A DNA stretch of 64,000 bases from Taxillus chinensis (lineage: Eukaryota; Streptophyta; Magnoliopsida; Santalales; Loranthaceae): the NCBI GenBank assembly GCA_023512835.1, contig CM042086.1, forward strand, positions 10,293,559 through 10,357,558, written 5' to 3'. Shown piece after piece: positions 24,501 through 36,500 of the stretch. Under the pieces are notes generated by a model that was not told the origin of the DNA, searched no databases, and saw nothing but the letters and a program-made list of their open reading frames with translations. A program made the position numbers and the translations under genes. The stretch's first letter is position 1. Every line of letters begins with the position of its first letter.

Positions 24501-27500
24501 GGAACATCACCACTAACTTAGGAAAGAATAAGAGAGATTTGGTATACATGATTGTATGTATACAGTCATATCTTTATATGACCAGATCCTCTTTATTAGT
24601 GTATACCAAACAATAGAAACTATAACTTCTAACTAATAGTTATGAATTAGAATTCAACATGGGGCATCCTAGAATTCAAAGTAATTGATCTCAAACTCTT
24701 GGGATTAAGACTTGGTTTGTTTTCATTGCAGAATTCGAAGTTCCTTCAGTTTTTGTCGAAGATGAGTCGTGGCGAACTTATTATTGATGAAAATCAAGTG
24801 AAACCAACTACAGTGTCAGCTTCTAGGAATTGGGCAGAAGAATATCAGGGACAGTATAATACAAGTGTTGATTGGGCCGACCAGTTTGCACAGGGCGAGG
24901 CAAGTAAAGATTTAATTAATTGTTGCATTACTCCAATTTTGTTTTATTCCCCTTCTACTCTTTCTTCATTATTGTCCTTGAGAATATCTTCTTTTCCTAG
25001 TGCGCCTGCACCAATGAAATCATCTGTTCTCAAGTGATAGTGTACACGATTGCAATAGAAATTCTGCAAAAAGGCATACAATTTCTGACTGGATGAAGGC
25101 TGCTGTACTTGGCCTTTTATTTTTTTAAAAATTATTAGTTCCCTTGATAGGTAATGTACTAGGTTTCTCATTTGTGGTATTATTTGAACAGCATTCTCAT
25201 TTGTCCTTGAGAATATCTTCTTTTTAACAGCATGTTCAGGAAAATAGTTTTCATTTTCTGTGCTGAAAGTATTTTGAAAATATTTTTTTGATGACCGAGA
25301 AACACCCCACGTCAGCAGCCGACCCAAAGATCCGCGGATGAGATCAAACCTCGGGTGTGTTTGCCCCTTATACGTCCTCCATGCATAGATAAAGAACTTC
25401 GGGTTTTATGCACAGGGTGAGATTCGAACCGGAGACTTTAGGTTCTGCCAAATTTTCCAGCATAATATCGGACCTGTCACAACCAACTGCGCTACCCCAT
25501 GGGAGCGAAAACATTAAAAACAACATTTTAATAATTTGATGTTATATGTTCAAGAATGCCGAATACATTTTACAATTCTTAAAGATGTTTTTATTTTTTA
25601 AGCTTTGAAATCAAAACAATACTAAACAAAGTAACAAACGCAACGTTAAAAAAATATTAGTGAACAAGCCCTAGGAAAAAGTACAGAAGTAAAAGAAGCA
25701 TCCTAAAAGTCAACATAGCCTAGCAGACCACCATGCAGCTGCAAAAAAAAAAGAAAAAGAAAAGAACACTTTGTTAGTAGCTTGACGGAGAACTTTATTG
25801 ACATCTGCCATTAGGACATTTCTAAACAGCTGTACAGGACTTTATGAGAGACTTATGTTAATCCTAGTTTCTTACAGTTACTAGTCCGTTGCTGTCAATT
25901 TTTTAGCAGGCAATATCATCTCATTGTCACACATGAGCATCTCATTCTGCTTTGTAGTTAATACTGGAGTTGAACTCATAAATATACCTGTTATTTTAAT
26001 TTGGAAGTTGATCTTAGTTTAGTAATAATAAGGATGTTGCGAGTACCAAATTTTTTGCTGGTGTGGTTTTCAGCTTTCTCATGGAACTGATAGGTTGTCG
26101 AGTGGGTTTTATGGTGAGCTTGGGAAACATGGTTCCGCAGATGATCAGTGGGTCAATGAATTCTCTAAGTTGCATATTGAAGATTGGGCGGAAGAATTTG
26201 GGCATCAGGTTAGTGATGGGGCCTTAGGGAAGAATTCTGCTGATAATTGGACAGATGCCTATGATGAGTAAGTGAAGTTGATCTCGTGCATTCCATTTTT
26301 TTTAATTATACAGATAAGCTGGTAAAACATTTTTCTTTTTTGGCTATTAAATATTTTTAAATCTAGCTGCTTTTGTTAGAATTAATGGTTTATAAGGGAT
26401 ATATATAGGGAGAGAGAGTGATTACTTCTATAAATAGGTAGGGTCCATGACCCTTCTCCCTTTTTTTGTTAGAGAAGAGGGATAGAAGGAAAAATTCATA
26501 ATTTTACTAGTATAGAGTTACATAGGCCTTTTTAACATACTGTGTAATGGTCAATCCCACATACACATATTCTAACACCCCCTCAAACTACATTACATTC
26601 ACTCACACACAAAACCACTAGTAATGCTAAACTAAATTGGCTTCATCCATAGGTGTCTTCATCTTCACATACTGATGGTTCGCAATCATGTAACAACTAG
26701 ATAAACAATAACCACATTGTTCCATGTGGGATGTTGTAAATGGATGCTCATTTTGAGCTGGTTGTTGTGCGATCTAAAATAACTTATAAAAAAACCACAT
26801 TGTGACTCCTGGGCACCAATTCAGATGCAATTTCAGCAAATGATACAAATCATGCTATACTTCCGTTTCTGGTTCAGATGCAGTGGCAAGATAAATAACA
26901 CAAATTCAGCTCTAATTCCGATGCAGTACAGCAATATAAATAATACAACAAAAGAAGATATAAAGCATTTGCTGAAGTTGCGTCTGAATTGGTGCCTGTG
27001 CGGGAGCCACAATGTGGTTATTGTTTATCTGGTTGTTGCATATAAAAAACACAACAGAATAAGATATAAAACAGCACAGGGTATCATATCAATTCAGTCA
27101 AACATCATATGCAACTCCAACAAACTCCAAACACTCCCCCTCACGCAGATACACAAAAAACATAATCATATAGTTAACTTGAAAACCAACTACCAAACGT
27201 AGAGCAGGATACACAGCCATAATACTACCCTTATCAAGCCAACAAGACAATAACAACTAAGACAATCAAAATCGATGAACTAAATATTCCACATCCACAT
27301 ATGTTCCAGCTCTAACCCCATAAATAAATAAAACCCAACATGATGATGAAGATGGAAGATTAATCAGAGCCACTTATATGCAAAACTAACCCAACAATCA
27401 AGCAAGATTGCATACCAGCCCAATTAGCAACAAATCCTCCAACCCAAGCAAGCTCAAACTAAATCAGAACATAAGGGGCTGTACTCCAGCAGCATATTGG

Positions 27501-30500
27501 AAGAACAAACTTAAGAATAGTAGGAGAAGAATACTAGAGTACGAGAGAAGGCCATATTTATTCCTGTTCTGCAGCAGTCAAAGGATCTCCTTCCCTTCCA
27601 TTTCAGAAGCAATACATCTTTTTTTTTTTTTTTTACCTCAGCTCATGAGAAGGCCAGTTGGTGTGCACTGGAGAAGTGCCAAAAATTGTGTTCCTGGAGT
27701 CTCCTTGTCATCCTCTTATACCGCCAACACTGCCCAACTGCAAACCATTTCAATGGAAGGGACAGGGATTTCCCCTGTATTACAAGCCTCGACAGGGATT
27801 TCTTCCTTAATTATAACCTCCCTTTTGCTCTCTCTCTCTCTCTCTCTCACCTAAAATTATTCGTCAATTGAACTTCTAATTTTGCATCAAACTCCCTTAG
27901 GTTCTTAGCGTGGGATGGACTTTATTGCTCAAAAAAGTTGTAAATTGCACATTCATTTGGTGGCAACGTCAAATTATAAATTTGCTTTTGTTAAGTTGAT
28001 CACATTTTTACATGAGCAAATATTTTAGTTCTCCAAGCACCTATGCTTCATGAATCTCAAGATTATAAAGATCTCTCTTTCATGTAGCATCAGAACATAT
28101 TTTTGCTGTTAACATATAGGTATCTAAATGAACAAGCTGCTGCTAAACAACATTCAACGAGCTCAAATGGAGTCTATGTTTTTTCTGATATGAATCCTTA
28201 TGTTGGTCATCCTACACCTTTGAGAGAAGGCCAGGAGCTTTTCCGGAAAGGGTTATTAAGTGAAGCAGTGCTTGCTTTAGAGGCTGAAGTTTTAAAAAAC
28301 CCTGATAATGCTGAAGGCTGGAGGTTACTTGGGATAGCACATGCTGAAAATGATGACGATCAACAGGTCCTTCTCTCTTGCTCATAGTCATAAGCCTTCT
28401 TTATGTTTTTTTTTTCTTTCTTTCTTTGTTTTCCATGTTAAACAATGCTTTCTTTAGTCCTGTATTTATACATTTTGAATGTTGGTGAATTTCAGCCGTC
28501 TGTGATTTTTTTTCCCAAAATGCAGTTCGGTCTCATTGAGGTGGCGATGACTTCATTTGTGACTTTAGAGCATTCATTACAGCCTAGCCATTGCTTGGCT
28601 AAATTTTAGCCAAAGAATCTACTCTTACAAAATTTAATTAAGCAATTTTTATGACATATTTGGATTCAACAATTTTTTTGCTGTTTTAAATAAAATATTA
28701 TTTTTCTTTCCCCTTCTTCTTCTCCCCATTGTCTTCTCTTCACCCACGTTGGCTGCCTGCTGCTGCTCCCCGTTGCCCACGAATGCCACCCGCAATCACC
28801 CATTCACCCCCAACTCGTCTAAGACCTTAATATGCCCTTGACAAACCTAGCATTCATGAGAAATCTTTGGCGATCATGCAACTGATGCTCTAGCAGCTGT
28901 CTGAAATTGTGGTCGATGGCTCGCTGTCCACTGAGGATCCCCTGCAGCAAGATCCCGAAGCTTAAGATGTCACTTTTGGCGGCTCAGACCCGAAGGGTTT
29001 GGGTTGGTGTGGGTCAAATTGTACAGTAACCCGTTAGGCATGAGCTCCATGCTGATCCACTTTGTCTTCTTCTTTGGGTCGGCACTGAAGCCAAGCAGAT
29101 TCACCAGCCTTAGGGCTTTGAATGCGAGAAAGGGTGCACGATTTAACTTGTACCCTTGTTGCCCAAGGCCTGACCATGCCCTTGGCCTCAAGCCACATGC
29201 TGATGGAAGCGTGATCACCATTCCCTTGCAAGACAGTGGTTGAAGGCCTACAGATGTTTAGAGATGAAAAGTGGTACATTTTTCTCATCATCCCTCATGC
29301 TCTGGTTGTTAATGTTGGTGACCAAGCATAGGTAACGGAGGCCATCTCAAGAATATTCATCCAGATACCGAGTGGAGATGTTCTCGGTGTGTTTTGTATT
29401 GCTCTGGATAAGGAGTCAACAATTGACTACTTTTGAGATGGTTGTGGGTGGAATTTCACTTTCCCTTGTAATGCCCAAGAATTTGAGGTTGAAGGGTTTG
29501 TAGTTTTTCAGGGAGTTGTATAGCTGTGTCATTCTTGGGGATGGATACTAGGATCTCCATACTTAATGCACCTTTGTGGTTTACCCTACTATGTTAATTT
29601 ATTGCCAAAATTCACCCTTCAAGTTTTTGATCAGAAAACAGGCTTTTATTCCCAAAGTTAACCAGCAACCACGAAGCTGGTGGCAAAATTTTGAAGTACA
29701 AGAGCCTGGGAGATCGAACAACCTATTAGAGCAAGAAACTTTACATTCCCACTTCCTTGGGAGGGTTGCTTTAGCATGTTTTACGTCTTCAAACCACCTT
29801 ACCATCTTATGGACAGTCTGACTTTCCTCAGGATCCATTTTAAGACTTGAGTGTCAGAGCTTAGAACGAAAGAATTGGAAAAGTCAGAAAGGTCAAATCT
29901 CATTGCCTCAGACAAGGGATCAACCTCAGCAGTGGCAAGGTGAAATAAAGAGGAATTGATGATCTCTGTTGGGTTGATTCCCTTACCGCAATGTGACATA
30001 TTCCTCCTCATCCATCTCCATTACAGTGGCTGCGAAGTGTTGTCCCTATTGTGCTCCCTCCTCGAATTCACATTGCAGATGACTGGGGGTGGGTGTTTGC
30101 CTCCATCACTGATATCCCTTTGAGTGGTGTTACCCTTCGTCAATGCTGGGGATCACGGCCCATCCTTTGCGGCCTGTACAATAACTTAAGCCACCCTTGT
30201 TGTTGACCCACCAACCTGAACTGCTACATGATGGCAAAGCTCCTTTCCTTGCCTCTTTGGATGGCAAGGAGATGGGGCTTCAGTGAAAACAAGGTCGCCC
30301 ATTTCGCCACCCAACAGTGGAGAGAATGTGCCAGCAAGCTATCTAAGGGAAATAGCCTCAGTCCTTTTCTGTAACTGGACTGACAGCCTTGTTTGTATGT
30401 CCATTGACTTCTCTATTATTATGGCCCATCCCTGTGCCATCAGACCCTTGTTCAACCCCACTATCTTCATTAATTAAAAATAAGCCACGTGTTATGACAC

Positions 30501-33500
30501 ATCAGTTCTGGATTATGTCGACTTGACCAGTTCTCTAAAATTCGTACCTAGAGCTCGAACCAAAGCTTTTATACAACCTTCAAGTGGCGTTGAGCTGTCA
30601 ATATGATTTAAAGAACATTAAACGACAACTTTATGTTGGTAGTTGAGCTTGACATGGTAATTTAAAAGGAACTCCAAAACATAAAAGCTTCAGGCCATAC
30701 CTTTCAAAATGAATTTCAGGATACCTCTTCTCAAAACTTCTATCATTTTGTTTTTACTCTTTGTTCATTTACAGCATATCAGTGTCCAATTGGTGCCGTG
30801 TCTCTTTTTTGGGGCCCTGTGTTACAATCCATGATAATGCATTATACAAGTGTACGGATTCTTGGGGTTTTTAATTTCCCTTCTTGATGAGGTGTTTTGC
30901 TTTGCAGGCTATTGCTTCCATGATGCGTGCACAAGAGGTTGATCCATTAAATTTGGAAGTGCTTCTAGCTCTTGGCGTGAGTCATACCAATGGTTTGTTA
31001 CTACTCTCAGTATCTATTTGACTAATACCTTGAAATAGTTTCCTATTCATTTTGTAAGGATTCACCATTTCTTGAATGGAGGGGAAGATTTACCTCCAGA
31101 CATTAACTCTATGGAGGATCAAAATAATTAACTATTTTGCTCAATGGCAGAGTTAGAGCAGGCAGCTGCATTGAAATATTTATATAGATGGCTCCATAAC
31201 CACCCAAAATATGGGACTCTTGCTGTCCCTCAGCCCTCTGATTCCCTGTACTATGCAGATGTATGTGAAAAATTCTGACCACCCTCTGTTGAATTATGCA
31301 ATATTTATTAATTATAGCTATTTTGAAATGTGCAGCTTCTGTGGGGTATATTTATTGTTTAGTCTTTGTGTTGGTATTATGATAATTGCACTATTATCAC
31401 ATGTTCATGGAAGTGCAGTCACGCTCATTTAAGCACGACTGTGTGGTTTTATAAAAAAGATTAAGAATAAAAATATATAATGAGAAATCGTAGAAAGCCC
31501 TATCCCTAAAAAGAGAGGCAGAAGACAACCCCCCACCTGCAGATGCGAGAGGAAATGAGACAGATTAGACAGAAGCTGCTGCTTACCACCGATTGCCCTA
31601 GGGTTCTAAAAGCCAGTGAGAGAGAGAGAAATAAGAAGAACAAGAAACTAGGCTATTTGTCGTTGATTGCTCTGGATTGGTTATCAATTTTCCTCCTACA
31701 TTTCTAGCTTTGGAACCTACAATATTGTCTCTCAAAGGTGTTCTCTGTCCTAGAAGTGTACTTTGATGAAATTAAAGGAAATCATATGCGTATTAATAGG
31801 ATGGGTTGGGCGTAAAATAAAAAGAAACCACTGGTGCTGTGCCATTTGATAGGTTTGCTGTGGCACAGAATATTTCATCATTCGTGCCTCTAGTTCCAAT
31901 GTAGCTGTTCTTCCGTATCATTGTGTCATGACATCAGAAAGCCTTGCACATTCAACGGGAAATTCTTCATGCTGCAATATCAATTCTCCTTCCCTTGACA
32001 TCAGGCTTTGTAGCATCTTTCTCCATGATGTTGGAGTTTTGCAGTATGTTTCTCCATGCTGCTGCACAATGAAAATTCTCTGCATAATTAATGTTCAGGA
32101 TGTGGCGGTATGGCTCTCTTTTGTCACGTCATTGCTTCCATGGCTTGAAAAAAGATATTTAAATGCTGTGGCACAAACACCCTTGTGGCGGCACAGTGGA
32201 ATTTCTCTAATAATCACCCATTGAAGATACCTCAGCGCATGACACCTTGCCATCACATATTATAAAATCTCTGAAAACTGATTTGTGCTACAACATAGGG
32301 TCTTCGCTGACATGGTACACATGCTAAAATTTAGGTTTCATTTCCAATTTGTAAGTTCCTGAAATCATCAAATTAGCAAAATTAAGTACCAGTAGAAGTG
32401 TGGTAAAAAGAAGATAGTTTAACCATTGTTAGACATTGCTCCTATGGTTCGGTAGGAGTTTTCCAAGTTCCTTGCAAATTGAGGCTTTACTCCAAAAGCA
32501 GACAAAAGTCATAATACAATGTCCAGCTCCTCTGAGCAAATGGATTCTTCTGATAAGGCCACACATATTCACCAATGGATTCTTCTAACAATAATACAAT
32601 GTCCAGCTCCTCTAACAATACCAATGTTTGATACATATGCACCAATGGATTCTTCTGATAAGGCCACACATATTCACATCCGCCAATCCTGTAAACACAC
32701 CCACCAATCATGTGAAATAACTAAAATATCTCTTAAAAACAATAATAAAAAAGTATTTGAAAAATAATATTTTAACATAAATATTTCACATCATTATTCG
32801 AACATAAATTAATTATTCAAATACTATTTTGCGAATATTGTATTTATATTTGAATAATTATTTTCAAAAAAATAGTAATAATAAATTTATACTAGTATTC
32901 CAAGGACATTTTTGAAATATAAATATAATTTTTAAAAAATGGTATTCAAATATTTGATTTATGTTTTAATATTATAATTCAAATATTTGATTTATTTTTT
33001 TATAATATTAATATTCAAACATCATAAAAATAATTTTTAAAGGGTGTTTTCATAATTTCACACGAAATTAAATATAATTGGTGGGTGTTTTTATCCCCAC
33101 CCTTCTCATAATGGCAGCTAGATGTCTGTCCTCTCAGAATCCAGAAATAAGCATTAAGAATTTGAGCCATGAAGGATGCGTGACTCCAAATAATGTTAAT
33201 TAAACACATGAATAGATAAAGAATTGCTTTAATTTTTTCATTTTAGGACATTGAAATATATTCGTATCAATATGTTTGTTTAGTCTGGGCAACAAACCTG
33301 CAAGCTATATTATAATTCTTCATGTTTTTCTAAAATGCATAGTTAAACATTTATGTTGATATTAGCATGCTATGCTTTAAAGAAAAAAAACTTCTTTCAC
33401 TGTTGAATATTACCTGGAACATGTTTTGCAGCATATACGAGTGCTTTCATCATTCATTTAAGATACTTTTCTTGTTTAACATTTTAATCATATAATGTGA

Positions 33501-36500
33501 TATATGACAGGTTGCTCGGTTATTCAATGAGGCAGCTAAAATGTTTCCTGAAGATTCTGATGTCCACATAGTGCTTGGTGTCTTATATAACTTGTCCAGA
33601 GAATATGACAAAGCCATTGCATCTTTTCAGACTGCTCTGAAACTTAAGCCCCATGATTACTCTCTCTGGAACAAGCTTGGCGCAACACAAGCTAATAGTG
33701 TTCAGAGTGCAGATGCAATTTCCGCTTATCAACAGGTACTCCCTACAAATGAGATTGAGTTGATAATGAAAAGGGAAGGACTAACATTCTCCATGAGTGC
33801 TTGCCATACATTTTATTCTGGTTCTATTATTGAGTAAATTGCACTTGGTGTTCTAGCATTCTTAGTGCCTTGAAGAGCGTAATGATCAATTTGGGAGAGA
33901 CTAAAAACATATAAAACTATTAGAGATTTTATAGCAAGGTGCAGATAGTGTGATATTCTAAATTACTAAGTCTGATTTCATATGTTAATAACATTGCAAT
34001 TAGTTTGAATAAGTTGTATATTGTATGTAATTAGTTATTTTTTGGTTACCTAAATAGGGTAGTTACTTAGGGATATCCCATATGTTTCAACCAAGAAGGA
34101 GAGATATCAAATGTTAGTAGAAATGTTTATCTATTTGACTCATACTAGACCCGGCATATCATATACGATTAGTGTTGTGAGTCAATTCTTGCATAATCTG
34201 AGTAATCGTCATATGAGTGTTGTGAACCGTATTTTGACATATTAAAGTATTTTTTCCGGAAAGATATGTTTTATAAGCATGGACACCTAGACATTATGGG
34301 ATATACCACTCGAACTTTGGAAGATCCAAATTAGACAAAAATTCTACTTTTTAGTTTGTGTCATTTGTAGATATGTTAATTTGGTGACTTAGAGAAGTAG
34401 GTAACAAAATTTTATTTTCTTGTCTAGACACTTATGTTGCTCATTCCATTTATGGGCCTCAGGCATTGAATTTGAAACCAAATTATGTTCGGGCATGGGC
34501 AAACATGGGAATTAGCTACGCTAATCAGGTATGCTCTATTCTTGGCCTGCATGGTTCTTTATACTTTTTGTCATTTTAATTGCTTACTATGTTGTGCCTT
34601 GTTTTGGGTTTTTATTCATTGTTTTGATATTTGTCAATTTATTATTTAAGCATGTGTTTATTAAGAAATTGATTTTTTTAATGGGAAGGAATGTTCATAC
34701 TTTTCAAACTTATAAATAAATTCATCTTAAACAATTAATTTGTGAATAATAATTTAATATTATAGAAAAAATTACACTAAAATCCTTTTCGTTTAACACA
34801 CTCATCGAACCTGGTGATACAATCTTTCCGCTATAATCTCCTGCTTCAATTCTAGTGGGTGTGTTAATCATTCCAATGGGTGTTAATATCATTTTGTTTT
34901 TTTAATTGTCATTTTTAGGTTCAAATGAGTGGTTGCATAGTTAAACTTCTTTCAAGTTTTTTCATGTGCTTATTAAGAAATTGAATTTTTTTTAATGGGG
35001 AGAGATGTTCACACTTTTCAAACTTATAAAAAAATTCATCTTAAACTATTAATTTGTGAATAATAATTTAATATTATAAGAAAATTACACTAAAATTCTT
35101 CTTGATTGACACAATCTTTCCACTGTAATCTCCCGCTTCAATTCTAGTGGGTGTGTTAATCATTTCAATGGGTGTTAACATCCTTTTGCTTTTTTAATTA
35201 TCATTTTTAGCCTTTTGGGTTCAAATAAACATTTTAAAGTTTTTTCACTTTGCAAAAACCCATTTAAGCTCCATGATAAGGCAAGCATATCATTTTTTTT
35301 TTTTTTTGCATATCATAAGTAGTCTTTGGATGTCGGTTTTGGGTTGCTGTTCTTTATATTCTACATTTGATGTTATTAATGTGTGCTCGCCTTTTTTCTT
35401 TGTTAAGTATTTTCTTATGCATTTTTTATGTGTTTGGTATTTTTAATAAAATATTACTTATATAAAAAAAGGGCAAGCATATCAAGAAGGTATATGTTTT
35501 CCAAATAGTCCAAACAAACTCTAGGATGTGATACTATGTTATAGAAAATTTCGGGCTATTTCAATATACATAGCTGGTTATGTTATCCTCACCAAGTGAC
35601 ATAACATGTAACTTTTAATGATGGGGAATAAATAGATAATAAAATGAAAATTGCAGCTTATTATTATTTCTATACAACACTAAATGAAGAATATAAGAGA
35701 AAAAATAAATAACCAAATTGAAAATACACGATCCAAACTAAACCATATAAACCAAAAATACATAGTTTTAAAAATTGATTTGATTTATTTGGTTTGAAAT
35801 AAATTGAAGGAATATAATATAATATATATTCAAAAACTTTATCTGTATTAAGACATTCTTATTTTGTGTTAATGGTGGACAAATTGACCTCTGCTGATTA
35901 AATATATACTTGTATAACAAATTGACCTCTGTTGATTAAATATATACTTGTATAACAAATTGGCACTATAAAATTATTAGCATGTCATTGTTACTTGCTA
36001 CTTTAGTAGTTCTTGATTGAACATTAATAATGATTAAAAACCGATGAACTGAATCAAATTGAGAGTCAATGATTTTTCACTTTTATTGGTTGATTTGTTA
36101 TTTTTTCAAACCGAAAGTCTTTGATTTAATTTAAAAATAACATAAATTGACCAAACCAATCGATGTGTATCCCTTTTGGTTGCTAATAGGTACTAAGGAA
36201 GCAAATAATTAAGAGAAGATCTTAAGAAAAGGAAAGAGGATAACATTAGAAATCTGCATATTAATACCAAATTCTCATATTAGATAATACTTAAAATATA
36301 AAAAATATAATACGTGAAATCTCTCACTATCTTGTGTAATAATTCCACAATATCCCTTGAGCTGAGTTGTATTCAAAGTAGTTTTATTCTACAGTAACTT
36401 CTATTCAAAGTTAGTTTTTGGCAATCTCTAGTGGGTTGATCTACAGTTTGAAACCTTTTATTAGTATAAATCAGTTGCAAAATCTCTTTTTTTCAACCTT

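Noticed and set aside
25419..25494. tRNA gene on the minus strand
   Set aside because: Box A and box B are present, but the stem pairing of a tRNA is absent and the body continues as a SINE.
27408..27854. 148-aa plus-strand open frame in PEX5 intron 8
   Set aside because: It has no recognisable motif, ends in a CT repeat and lies in repeat-like intron DNA.
29599..30011. Minus-strand open frames in PEX5 intron 9 as genes
   Set aside because: I recognise no family and they have no supporting splice or start context; noted only as possible captured fragments.
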